Both the position numbers and the translations under genes were made by a program. The notes under the pieces are model-generated. The model had not been told where the DNA came from. It worked only from the letters and a program-made list of their open reading frames with translations, and ran no database searches. Shown here one piece after another: positions 25,429-33,774 of a DNA stretch of 64,000 nt. The DNA is taken from contig CAADVD010000038.1 of the NCBI GenBank assembly GCA_900752435.1, positions 1 through 64,000 of the forward strand, in the 5' to 3' direction. The stretch's first letter is position 1. The number at the start of each line of letters is the position of its first letter. The stretch is from Oscillospiraceae bacterium (GTDB taxonomy: Bacteria > Bacillota > Clostridia > Oscillospirales > Ruminococcaceae).

Positions 25429-27786
25429 TTAGCACTTTGTTAATTTCGCAAAATTGGCCATAATCTTTTTGGTGCCAACCTTATCAAACGCAACCTCCAC
25501 CAGGACATCGTTGCCCATTGGCGTCAGCGACAGCACCATGCCCTGTCCAAAGATTTTGTGCGCCACGGTATCGCCCGGCGCATAATCGATTGCCACGGCT
25601 TCCCGCTTGCTGCCGGTGCCGACACTGGCAATTTCCTTGCCTGGTACACGCGGAGTGGCCTTGGTACGGGACGGCGCTTGCTCGTATACGCGCACCGTCT
25701 GATCCACCAACTCCACTTCCTCCATCGGAAGCTCCTTGACAAAACGCGACGGCAGATTGCGCGTGGTGTTGCCGAACATCATGCGCTGGGCGGCGTTGGT
25801 GATGATCAACTTCTCTTTGGCGCGCGTGATGCCGACATAGGCAAGGCGGCGTTCTTCTTCGATTTCTTCTTCCCCACCTTGAATGGAATTGTAACCCGGG
25901 AAAATCCCCTCTTCCATGCCAATCAGGAACACCACCGGAAATTCCAGCCCTTTTGCGGAATGGATGGTCATGAGCGTCACTTTGTCCTCGCCCTCGTTGA
26001 GATTGTCCAAATCGGTGAACAAGCTCACCTCTTCCAAGAAGCCGGAGAGGTCGCCGTCTTCGTTTTCTTCCTTGTATTTGACTAGGTTGGACTTCAATTC
26101 TTCGATGTTTTCCAAACGAACACGACCGTCCACACCCTGTGCGGTGAGGAAGATGCGGTAACCGGTCTTTTCCATCAGTTCATCAAGAAGTTGATCCAGC
26201 TCTACGCTCAATGCCAAATCCGCCAAATCTTCCATCATGCGGACAAACTCCAACAGCGGCTTGCTCTTTTTTGCCAGCGCTTCATAGGTGTCCGCCGCTT
26301 TCATCACGTCAAACATCGGAATGCCGGTCTGGTTGGCGATGGTTTCGACCGCCTTGATGGTGCTGGCACCGATGCCGCGTTTGGGTTCGTTGATGATGCG
26401 CTTTAGACGCACGGTATCCGCATGGTTATCGATGACATGGAAATAGGCCAAAATATCCTTGATTTCCTTGCGGTCAAAAAATTTGGTGCCGCCGACAATG
26501 CGGTATGCAATTCCGCTTTTGATAAGACTGCGCTCGATGTTGTTCGACTGCGCGTTCATGCGGTAGAGAATTGCGTGGTCGGCCAGCTTTTTGCCATCGG
26601 CAACGTCCTGTTCGATGGTTTTAACGATGTAATTGCTCTCCTCATAATCGTCGCGCGCACGGAACAAAATGATTTTGTCGCCTTCCCCATTGTCCGTCCA
26701 GAGATTTTTTCCTTTGCGGCCACGGTTGTTTTGGATGACTTGGTTGGCGGCATCCAGAATGTGCTGGGTGGAGCGGTAATTCTGCTCCAAACGAATCACA
26801 ACAGCGTTTTTGAACTGCTGTTCAAAGCTGAGAATATTTTCAATGGTGGCACCGCGGAATTTGTAGATGCTTTGGTCGTCGTCGCCGACTACGCAGAGGT
26901 TTTGGTGCTTCGCGGAAAGCAGGCTGACTAAGCGATATTGCAGTTGGTTGGTGTCTTGGTACTCGTCCACAAGAATGTACTTGTACAGGTTCTGATAGTG
27001 CTCCAGTACATCGGGAAATTCCTGAAACAGCCGGACGGTCAGCAGAATGATGTCATCAAAGTCTACGGCGTTGGCCGCTTTCAAACGCTTCTGGTACAGG
27101 GTATAGATGTTGGCGATGGTTTTCAGACGGAAGTCACTGCCTGCTTCATTCACCATTTCTTCCGGCGTGCACATGGAATCCTTGCGGCGGCTGATTTCGC
27201 CGAGTACGGATTTGGGCGGAAACAGTTTGTCGTTCGTGCCCAAATCGGCCAAGCAGTCCTTGATGACGCGGATGCTGTCGTCGGTATCGTAGATGGTAAA
27301 CGATGAGGTGTAACCGAGTGCGCCGATTTCACGGCGCAGAATGCGCACGCAGATGGAGTGAAATGTGCCGGAGCGCACTTCCCCGCCGGTTTCGCCCAGA
27401 CGCTTGATGAGACGTTCTTTCAGCTCATTAGCCGCTTTGTTGGTGAAGGTAATGGCAAGGACATTCCACGGATTGACCGTACGCGCCTTGAGCAAGTCCA
27501 CCATGCGTTCCCGGCTGTCCGTGCGGCCATCGAGATAATCCTGCAAAAAAGCAATTTCTTCCTCTTCAATCATAGGGGTAAAGGTATCCTCTTGATAGGC
27601 GTTGCCGAATTCCAGCAAATGGCCGATGCGGTTAACCAAAACTGTCGTTTTTCCCGAACCAGCGCCGGCCAAAATCAACAGCGGACCATTGACCTGAAAG
27701 ACAGCCTGCTTCTGCATGGCATTGAGATTTTTATATTCTTGTTCCAAGATTTGCTTTTTCAAATCGTTGTACTGTGTTTCTAACAT
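25429..27786 (-). CDS. pcrA: ATP-dependent DNA helicase PcrA/UvrD
   Basis: Superfamily 1A helicase, about 785 residues, used in repair and plasmid/rolling-circle replication. Motifs in order: Walker A LILAGAGSGKTTVLVNRI near residue 40, AITFTNKAANE, DEYQDTNQLQ, VGDDDQSIYKFRGA, EQNYRST, MTIHSAKGLEFPVVF, and YVGITRAKEKLII. The C-terminus ends with a tudor-like segment found in PcrA (VAHKIFGQGMVL...VAFDKVGTKKI), which binds RNA polymerase. ATG 27786 is preferred (GGAG six bases upstream). It contains an acidic insertion of about 30 residues after motif Ia, between HLLEFGNAYQ and the conserved AITFTNKAA. Confidence 0.96.
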   Translation of the reverse strand: MLETQYNDLKKQILEQEYKNLNAMQKQAVFQVNGPLLILAGAGSGKTTVLVNRIGHLLEFGNAYQEDTFTPMIEEEEIAFLQDYLDGRTDSRERMVDLLKARTVNPWNVLAITFTNKAANELKERLIKRLGETGGEVRSGTFHSICVRILRREIGALGYTSSFTIYDTDDSIRVIKDCLADLGTNDKLFPPKSVLGEISRRKDSMCTPEEMVNEAGSDFRLKTIANIYTLYQKRLKAANAVDFDDIILLTVRLFQEFPDVLEHYQNLYKYILVDEYQDTNQLQYRLVSLLSAKHQNLCVVGDDDQSIYKFRGATIENILSFEQQFKNAVVIRLEQNYRSTQHILDAANQVIQNNRGRKGKNLWTDNGEGDKIILFRARDDYEESNYIVKTIEQDVADGKKLADHAILYRMNAQSNNIERSLIKSGIAYRIVGGTKFFDRKEIKDILAYFHVIDNHADTVRLKRIINEPKRGIGASTIKAVETIANQTGIPMFDVMKAADTYEALAKKSKPLLEFVRMMEDLADLALSVELDQLLDELMEKTGYRIFLTAQGVDGRVRLENIEELKSNLVKYKEENEDGDLSGFLEEVSLFTDLDNLNEGEDKVTLMTIHSAKGLEFPVVFLIGMEEGIFPGYNSIQGGEEEIEEERRLAYVGITRAKEKLIITNAAQRMMFGNTTRNLPSRFVKELPMEEVELVDQTVRVYEQAPSRTKATPRVPGKEIASVGTGSKREAVAIDYAPGDTVAHKIFGQGMVLSLTPMGNDVLVEVAFDKVGTKKIMANFAKLTKC

Positions 27787-27818
27787 AGTGATCTCCATTT
27801 CCTTTATTCTGAATTTTT

Positions 27819-27847
27819 ATTATAGCGCAGGCGGGGAAAAGTTGCAA
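27819..27847 (-). promoter_or_regulatory. Promoter of pcrA
   Basis: Minus-strand TTGCAA (27842-27847), a 17-base spacer and TATAAT (27819-27824), about 25 bases before the ribosome-binding site. Confidence 0.8.
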
Positions 27848-27872
27848 GCAGACAATAGACAGCGTACACAAA

Positions 27873-27921
27873 TAAAAAGTTTCCATTGAAATCCTGTCCA
27901 GCAGGTTCTCCATGGAAACTT
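27873..27921 (-). terminator. Intrinsic terminator of the MBOAT gene
   Basis: AAGTTTCCAT pairs with ATGGAAACTT, with an inner CCTG/CAGG helix, and is followed by TTTTTATTT on the minus strand. Confidence 0.85.
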
Positions 27922-27925
27922 CAAA

Positions 27926-29380
27926 TTAAAATCGAAAATACAAAAACGGATTGTAGCTCGCGTCCACCATATAGGCGATGGACAACAAAAGAACACCCAC
28001 CAGCACAATCTGTTGACCGACAAACAGCAGTGTACCACCCTGTTCTACTTGCAAAGCACCAGCCGCAGAGATACTGTGGCTTTTGGCCGCCAGCTTTTCC
28101 ACCAGACGTTTGGGCAAATCGGTACTGCCGAAAATGAGAATCACAAACAAGATGGCGTTGGAGGTGAGCAAGTAGAGGCTCTGCGTATCGTACAAAGCGT
28201 TGCCGTGTACGCCGAACATGGCTTGTATGTAGGCAAATGCATCGGTGAAATTGCCAAAAGCAAACAGCGCCCAACTGATGATGACCAAAAACATGGTGTA
28301 CAAATGCCCCAATGCATTCGGCAGCCTATCCAATATCTTGAGCAGAAACAATTTTTCTAAAATCAGCAGAATGCCGAAGTATGCGCCCCACGCCACGAAG
28401 TTCCAGCTTGCACCATGCCAAAGGCCGGTGAGCAGCCACACGATGGAAATGTTGCGAAGCTGTTTCCATTTGCCGTGACGATTGCCGCCTAAGGGGATGT
28501 AGACGTATTCCTTGAACCAAGTACTCAGAGAAATATGCCAGCGGCGCCAAAATTCTGTGATGCTTTTGGAGAGATAAGGGTAGTTGAAGTTCTCCAAAAA
28601 ATGGAACCCAAACATACGCCCTAAGCCGATGGCCATATCCGAATAACCGGAAAAATCAAAATAAATCTGGAACGTGTAAGCCAAAATGCCAATCCACGCA
28701 GTCAACACCGGCAGATTGCCCACATCCATAGCGGAAATGCTGTCCCAGAGCATGCCGATGTTGTTGGCCAGCAAAACCTTTTTGCCCAGTCCCAGCACAA
28801 AGCGCTGGATACCGGAAGCAAAGTCATCGACGTTTTCCTGACGGTGGTCAAGTTCCTCCGCAACGGTTTTAAACCGTACAATGGGACCGGCGATGAGCTG
28901 CGGGAACAGGGCGACGTAAGTACCAAACGCGATGTAGTTGTTCTGTACCTTGGCGTCTCCTCGGTACAAATCGATGGTGTAGGACATCGTTTGAAAGGTG
29001 TAGAATGAAATTCCAATGGGAAGCGGCAAGTCCAATGCAGGAATGCCTAGGTTGAACCAGGCGTTGAGATTGTTGAGCAAGAAGTCGCCGTATTTAAAAA
29101 AACCTAAAATGCCCAAATCAACAATAATGGTAAGGATTACCACCAGCTTGGCCTGCTTTTGCTGACCGGATTTCAGAAAACGATCCAACACTTTTCCGCT
29201 GAAAAAGCCAATGGTGATGGTGATGAGCATTAGGATAATGTAGACCGGCTCACCCCAAGCATAAAAAATCAAGCTGGCCACAAACAAAATGACATTGCGG
29301 AATTTTTTGGGTGATGCAAAATAGAGAACCAATACAATCGGGAAAAAATAAAATAAAAATAAGATACTGCTAAAGACCAT
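27926..29380 (-). CDS. MBOAT-family membrane O-acyltransferase (AlgI/DltB-like)
   Basis: Multi-pass membrane protein of 484 residues that moves acyl groups across the membrane for transfer to a wall or exopolymer. It has the family's motif LLTGLWHGASWNFVAWG with the active-site histidine, WRRWHISLSTWFKEYVYIPLGG nearby (WRRWHISLS seen), and repeated hydrophobic helices. ATG 29380 is supported by GGAGG five bases upstream; the longer reading adds unconserved residues. In AlgI/DltB systems it works with an SGNH esterase, which lies two genes upstream here. Confidence 0.94.
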   Translation of the reverse strand: MVFSSILFLFYFFPIVLVLYFASPKKFRNVILFVASLIFYAWGEPVYIILMLITITIGFFSGKVLDRFLKSGQQKQAKLVVILTIIVDLGILGFFKYGDFLLNNLNAWFNLGIPALDLPLPIGISFYTFQTMSYTIDLYRGDAKVQNNYIAFGTYVALFPQLIAGPIVRFKTVAEELDHRQENVDDFASGIQRFVLGLGKKVLLANNIGMLWDSISAMDVGNLPVLTAWIGILAYTFQIYFDFSGYSDMAIGLGRMFGFHFLENFNYPYLSKSITEFWRRWHISLSTWFKEYVYIPLGGNRHGKWKQLRNISIVWLLTGLWHGASWNFVAWGAYFGILLILEKLFLLKILDRLPNALGHLYTMFLVIISWALFAFGNFTDAFAYIQAMFGVHGNALYDTQSLYLLTSNAILFVILIFGSTDLPKRLVEKLAAKSHSISAAGALQVEQGGTLLFVGQQIVLVGVLLLSIAYMVDASYNPFLYFRF

Positions 29381-29414
29381 GGAAGCCTCCGTGAAATGGA
29401 TTTCTCTGTCAAGA

Positions 29415-29452
29415 CAATATAGAAAAACAGGCGGCGGATATTCCGCCGCCTG
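29415..29452 (-). terminator. Strong terminator between the DUF4358 and MBOAT genes
   Basis: On the minus strand CAGGCGGCGGA and TCCGCCGCCTG form a perfect 11-bp GC-rich stem with a three-base loop, followed by TTTTTCTATATT. It lies in the 88-base gap between the lipoprotein stop and the MBOAT start, inside what looks like one operon. Confidence 0.85.
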
Positions 29453-29468
29453 TTCCAAACATCAAATT

Positions 29469-30026
29469 TTATGCGTTGATAAAGCCTTCAATGATTTCTT
29501 CCGCCTTGTCGTTGTCATTGGATAAACAGAGAATCAAATAATTGCCCGGCTGGTAAAGAACCGGAGATTCAAGTTTATCAAGTTCTTCTGGATTATAGTC
29601 TTGGAAATCCGCTTTTCTATTGTCTACATAAACAAAAATCTGTCCCATGACCGAATCCATTTGACCGTCCGCTACTTTGAGCACGGCAATTTCTTCCGCA
29701 GTTGCGCCACCGCTTTGGTAAACTTTCCCTTCTGTCACCTGCTCCGCAGTCAAACCGTAACGAGACAAAGCCATTTCAAGCGTTACTTCAGACAATTCAT
29801 CTGTAAATTCAATGCCGTCTTTCAACGCATCTGCAACTTCGGTTACATTCAGCTCCGTTTTATCCAACTCTGCAAATTGCTGACTTACGAGAGCTTCATC
29901 AACGGAAGCAGTGGACACGGTATCGTCGCCGGCATTGCTGCTGCCATCATCGGAAATGGAGTTGCATCCAGCAAATACCGTGGTGAGAATACAAGCAGTT
30001 AAAAAAATACCAACAAATCGTTTCAT
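29469..30026 (-). CDS. DUF4358 lipoprotein
   Basis: A secreted lipoprotein of about 185 residues: Lys/Arg then a hydrophobic stretch (residues 4-18) and a lipobox ending in VFAGC, then a Ser/Asp-rich linker and a globular domain with VYVDNRKADFQDYNPEELDKL. DUF4358 proteins are of unknown function but usually lie next to MBOAT/SGNH genes, as they do here. ATG 30026 is the second start (30035 is possible). It lies 55 bases after the SGNH gene. Confidence 0.85.
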   Translation of the reverse strand: MKRFVGIFLTACILTTVFAGCNSISDDGSSNAGDDTVSTASVDEALVSQQFAELDKTELNVTEVADALKDGIEFTDELSEVTLEMALSRYGLTAEQVTEGKVYQSGGATAEEIAVLKVADGQMDSVMGQIFVYVDNRKADFQDYNPEELDKLESPVLYQPGNYLILCLSNDNDKAEEIIEGFINA

Positions 30027-30081
30027 AATACACAAACCTTTCCTTTTCTAAAATGAATGACTTATCTATGGAACCTGTCTA

Positions 30082-30951
30082 TCAGGGATTCGCCTGAAGG
30101 AACGCCAGCCACTTGGCGCAGTATTCCGAATTCAAATGAATGCCATCGGAAGTTGCTTCGGGCGGCAAATAACCGGTCGCATCCACCAAAGCTGGACCAC
30201 AATCAAGGTAGCGCACACCCTCCTCTTTCGCAAGCTGTTGAATGCGCGCGTTCATTTCGGCAATCTTGCCATTGTTGATCACGGGATCCGTGGAGGAACG
30301 CTCATAGCTGACCGGCAGCACCGCTTCCACAATGATGGTTGCCTGCGGCTGACTGGATTTGACCATTTGCAGAAATTTGCGGTAATCCTCCACAAAAATT
30401 TCCGGATAAGGCCATCCGAGTTCATTGATACCCGTTTTGATGTAGATGCGGTCAAACTGCAAACCGCTGGATAAAGCCGCCGGAATCGTTGCCGGATTTC
30501 CAGCCGCATCGGTTGCAACCGGCTTGTCCATCATGGATTCAATGTTGAGTCCAACGCCGGTGTAATCCGCTACCTGAGACAAGTTGTTGTATGTAATAAA
30601 GCCCTGCATACGGCTGTCACCAATAAAACAAGCGTTTTGCAGGATGTCCACAGCAGGAGCCGCTGATGGCGCTTCTTCAGCGGAAGAAGTCGATTCAGCC
30701 GAAGGAGCACTGGATTCCGAGCCGCTTGAAGCGGTGCTGTCAATTGAGCTTTTGGCTTTCTTGGCAGCCGACGCCAGAGTTGATACCGCACTGGAAGGCT
30801 CTTCGCTTTGGCGGCTGCAAGAAGAAATGCCCGTAATTAATAAAACAAGCAATAAAATGAGAATAGCCAATGCAATAAAAATATTGCGGTACTTGAGCTT
30901 GTACTTTCTTTTTTTCTTCTTCACAGGTCGACGTGGGGTGCGCGAAACCAC
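30082..30951 (-). CDS. Membrane-anchored SGNH/GDSL esterase
   Basis: A 289-residue protein with a very basic N-terminus (RRPVKKKKRKYKLKYRN), one membrane segment (residues ~25-42), a Ser/Ala-rich linker, and an SGNH domain: block I FIGDSRMQG, block III TGINELGWPYPE, block V DGIHLNSEY with the catalytic Asp/His. The start codon is GTG at 30949-30951, with GGAGGC ten bases upstream. It is first in the SGNH-DUF4358-MBOAT group. Likely an acyl transferase or esterase acting on a wall or exopolymer sugar; the exact acceptor is not known. Confidence 0.9.
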   Translation of the reverse strand: MVSRTPRRPVKKKKRKYKLKYRNIFIALAILILLLVLLITGISSCSRQSEEPSSAVSTLASAAKKAKSSIDSTASSGSESSAPSAESTSSAEEAPSAAPAVDILQNACFIGDSRMQGFITYNNLSQVADYTGVGLNIESMMDKPVATDAAGNPATIPAALSSGLQFDRIYIKTGINELGWPYPEIFVEDYRKFLQMVKSSQPQATIIVEAVLPVSYERSSTDPVINNGKIAEMNARIQQLAKEEGVRYLDCGPALVDATGYLPPEATSDGIHLNSEYCAKWLAFLQANP

Positions 30952-31028
30952 AGATATTTTGCCTCCAAATTCAGTGTCATAACACAGACTGTATAGCTGC
31001 TTTTAAACAGACAACAATTTCAAACATA

Positions 31029-31056
31029 AGTATAACACGTTATTTCAAAATTGCAA
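31029..31056 (-). promoter_or_regulatory. Promoter of the SGNH-DUF4358(-MBOAT) operon
   Basis: Minus-strand TTGCAA (31051-31056), 16 bases, then TGTTATACT, an extended -10 (31029-31034). Confidence 0.7.
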
Positions 31057-31168
31057 AGTCTTTTTCTGAAATTCATTTTTTGTTTTAAAAAAATTTCACT
31101 TTTTTCGATTTTTCCCGTCCAAATGTATGCTCTTGTTCTTGATTAAAATGCGTCTGTGCTTGGCTCAT

Positions 31169-32161
31169 TTATTCTGCACCGCCGTCAAAAAACTGCAAAA
31201 GCTCCGATAAATAAGGCTGCAAAATCCGATTGCTACTTCGATAAATTTCGTGCTTGGCATCCGGAATGCGCACCAAACGGCCATGGGCAATTTGGGAGAT
31301 GAACAACTGTTGGCCGCGCGGCTTCACCAAATCGTCATGGCCGGCCTGAAACAACAGCACCGGAATGGTGACAGAACGGCAATTTTCCGCTTTCACCACT
31401 TCAGCGGTTACTGCAAGCGCTTCCAGCATCCAACTGTAAGTGGCGGCGCTGTTTTGCAGATGCGGTGTTTGCGCCTGTTTGTTCAGATAGTAGTCGTACC
31501 GTGCACGGGAGGTGCCATAAGAGCGTTCAAATGGTTCGTTTTCGGAAAATGGACGGTGAATGAACAAGCTGTCGCGCTCATGGCCGGTTCGCACTTTCAT
31601 TTGTGCAAAACGTTTGGCTAATCCCATGGGAAATCCGCCGGAATTCAGCTCCAGCATCGGCGAAGTCAGCACAGCCCGATCAAACAAGTCGGGATACAGC
31701 TCCAGAAAGCGCGCGCCAATGGCACCGCCCATGGAATGCGCATACAAGTACAGCGGTTTTCCCTCCGTCTGAGGCTTGACAATTCGGGTCACAAAATAAT
31801 GGAAATCCTCGATGTAGTCGCTAAAGTGCTCGACATGCGTCAGCCATGGCTCTTTGACAGCCCGATAAGAGCGGCCGTGTCCACGATGGTCACAGATAAA
31901 CACTTGATAACCGGCGTCCAAAAAATAGTAAATCATCTCCGCGTATTTTTCGCAGGATTCTGTAAAACCGTGACTGATGGCAATCGTAGCCGAAAAGTTC
32001 TCCTTGGCATAACGCTCCCAATGAATGGGTTCTCCTCGAACACGCACAAAGACGCCTTCCGTACACACCGCTTGAATGGACGGTTCCACAGCCTGCGCCA
32101 TCACGGCCGCATAATTGCGCTCCGAAATGCAGGTGACAGAAGATGATGAACTGGTGTTCAT
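31169..32161 (-). CDS. Alpha/beta hydrolase, lysophospholipase-like
   Basis: A 330-residue serine hydrolase. The oxyanion segment is ISHGFTES; the nucleophile elbow is AHSMGG near residue 145 (Ser in the centre); the acid is in FQAGHDDLVKPRG and the catalytic His in DAKHEIYR. This matches the monoglyceride lipase/lysophospholipase (Hydrolase_4) group. No signal peptide is seen, so it is cytosolic. It is divergent from the Rieske gene. Confidence 0.9.
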   Translation of the reverse strand: MNTSSSSSVTCISERNYAAVMAQAVEPSIQAVCTEGVFVRVRGEPIHWERYAKENFSATIAISHGFTESCEKYAEMIYYFLDAGYQVFICDHRGHGRSYRAVKEPWLTHVEHFSDYIEDFHYFVTRIVKPQTEGKPLYLYAHSMGGAIGARFLELYPDLFDRAVLTSPMLELNSGGFPMGLAKRFAQMKVRTGHERDSLFIHRPFSENEPFERSYGTSRARYDYYLNKQAQTPHLQNSAATYSWMLEALAVTAEVVKAENCRSVTIPVLLFQAGHDDLVKPRGQQLFISQIAHGRLVRIPDAKHEIYRSSNRILQPYLSELLQFFDGGAE

Positions 32162-32194
32162 AGAACAACGCTCCTTTGCTCTTTCAATAGGCTT

Positions 32195-32223
32195 ATCTTA
32201 TCATAACTCACACAAAGTGTAAA
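32195..32223 (-). promoter_or_regulatory. Promoter of the alpha/beta hydrolase gene
   Basis: Minus-strand TTTACA (32218-32223), 17 bases, TAAGAT (32195-32200). Confidence 0.6.
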
Positions 32224-32251
32224 TATACATCCGATAAAGTTTGTATATTTG

Positions 32252-32280
32252 TTACAATTCCCTTACTTTTCAGCTATAAG
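32252..32280 (+). promoter_or_regulatory. Promoter of the Rieske-FAD oxidoreductase gene
   Basis: TTACAA (32252-32257), 17 bases, TATAAG (32275-32280), about 35 bases before GAGAGG and the start. The -35 is weak. Confidence 0.5.
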
Positions 32281-32320
32281 ATGACCGATTTTGGGGAATA
32301 CTGGATGAGAGGTGATGAGC

Positions 32321-33760
32321 ATGAGTTCAATTTGGACACAGGAAGTGTCGATTCCCCCGCGCGATTCATTAAAGGGAACGATTCGCGCGGATGTGGCGGT
32401 GATTGGCGGCGGTATGGCGGGGATGCTGACCGCCTATTTCCTGCACAAGCAAGGGGTTCACGTTGTGGTACTGGAAGCAGACCGCATTGGTTCGGGACAG
32501 ACCAAACACACCACGGCGAAAATCACGGCACAGCATGGGTTGATTTACCATCGCCTGCGCACGCAATTGGGAGAGGAAGCCGCCGCACAGTATGCCCGTG
32601 CCAATCAGGCTGCGATTTCGCAATATGAAAGCATCATTCATTACGAGAGTATCGACTGTCAATTTGAAAAATTGCCGTCCTTTATGTATTCGCTGGATGA
32701 TGTGGGGCGTTTGGAACAGGAGGTTCATGCCGCGCAGGAAGTGGGATTGGATGCGGAATTGGTGACGCAGACGGCACTTCCCTTTTCCGTGCAGGGTGCG
32801 GTGCGGTTGGATGAGCAGGCGCAGTTTCATCCGCTGGCGTTTTTGAAAGGGATTTCCAAGGAGCTGACGGTTTATGAAAATACGATGGTGAAAGCCATCG
32901 AAGAACAGGTGCTTCGCACAGCTCAGGGAGAAGTGCAGGCGGAGCATGTTGTGATGGCCACGCATTTCCCGTTTCTCAATGCGCCCGGTTACTATTTTAT
33001 GCGGATGCATCAAGATCGTTCGTATGTATTGGCGCTGGAACACGCGGCGGATGTACGGGGCATGTACATTGACGCAGATGAGAATGGATTCTCCTTTCGC
33101 AACAGCGGCAAGTATTTGCTGCTGGGAGGCGGCGGTCACCGCACCGGTGAAAATTCCGGTGACGGGCGTTATCTCAAGTTACGGAAAGCGGCGCGCGATT
33201 GGTATCCGAATTGTACGGAGGCGGCACATTGGTCGGCGCAGGACTGCATGACGTTGGACGGGATTCCCTACATTGGCGCATACTCCGCTTCCACGCCGCA
33301 TTTGCTGGTGGCGACCGGATTCAATAAGTGGGGTATGTCCAGCTCGATGGCGGCGGCGCAGATTTTGACGGCACAAATTTTGGGGCATGAGCATCCGGAT
33401 GCGCCGGTTTTTTCGCCGCAAAGGTTTCATTTGTCGGCTTCCGCGCAGAGTTTGGTTACGGATGGGATGCAGGCGGTAAAGGGATTGAGCCGGAGTTTCT
33501 TGAAATTGCCCGATACCACCTTGAGGCGGCTGCCCAAAGGACATGGCGGCATTGTCGATTATGAGGGCGAAAAAGTGGGCGTATACAAAAATGAGGATGG
33601 CGAGGTGTTCGTGGTTTCCTGCCGCTGTCCGCATCTTGGCTGTCAGCTGGAATGGAATCCCGATGAGCTGAGCTGGGACTGCCCTTGTCATGGGTCGCGG
33701 TTTGATTATCGGGGAAAATTGCTGGACAATCCAGCGATGGAGGATTTGCCGCGTGCGTAA
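32321..33760 (+). CDS. FAD-dependent oxidoreductase with C-terminal Rieske domain
   Basis: About 479 residues. The N-terminal DAO-type FAD domain has VIGGGMAGMLTAYFL and LEADRIGSGQTKHTTAK. The C-terminal ~65 residues form a Rieske 2Fe-2S domain: CPHLGC and CPCHGS carry the two Cys and two His cluster ligands. Such fusions are found in clostridia and other bacteria and are thought to pass electrons from an unknown amine substrate; the substrate is not known here. ATG 32321 has GAGAGG eight bases upstream. A YyaL-type gene follows after 14 bases. Confidence 0.92.
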   Translation: MSSIWTQEVSIPPRDSLKGTIRADVAVIGGGMAGMLTAYFLHKQGVHVVVLEADRIGSGQTKHTTAKITAQHGLIYHRLRTQLGEEAAAQYARANQAAISQYESIIHYESIDCQFEKLPSFMYSLDDVGRLEQEVHAAQEVGLDAELVTQTALPFSVQGAVRLDEQAQFHPLAFLKGISKELTVYENTMVKAIEEQVLRTAQGEVQAEHVVMATHFPFLNAPGYYFMRMHQDRSYVLALEHAADVRGMYIDADENGFSFRNSGKYLLLGGGGHRTGENSGDGRYLKLRKAARDWYPNCTEAAHWSAQDCMTLDGIPYIGAYSASTPHLLVATGFNKWGMSSSMAAAQILTAQILGHEHPDAPVFSPQRFHLSASAQSLVTDGMQAVKGLSRSFLKLPDTTLRRLPKGHGGIVDYEGEKVGVYKNEDGEVFVVSCRCPHLGCQLEWNPDELSWDCPCHGSRFDYRGKLLDNPAMEDLPRA

Positions 33761-33774
33761 AGGAGGAGTTGAAG

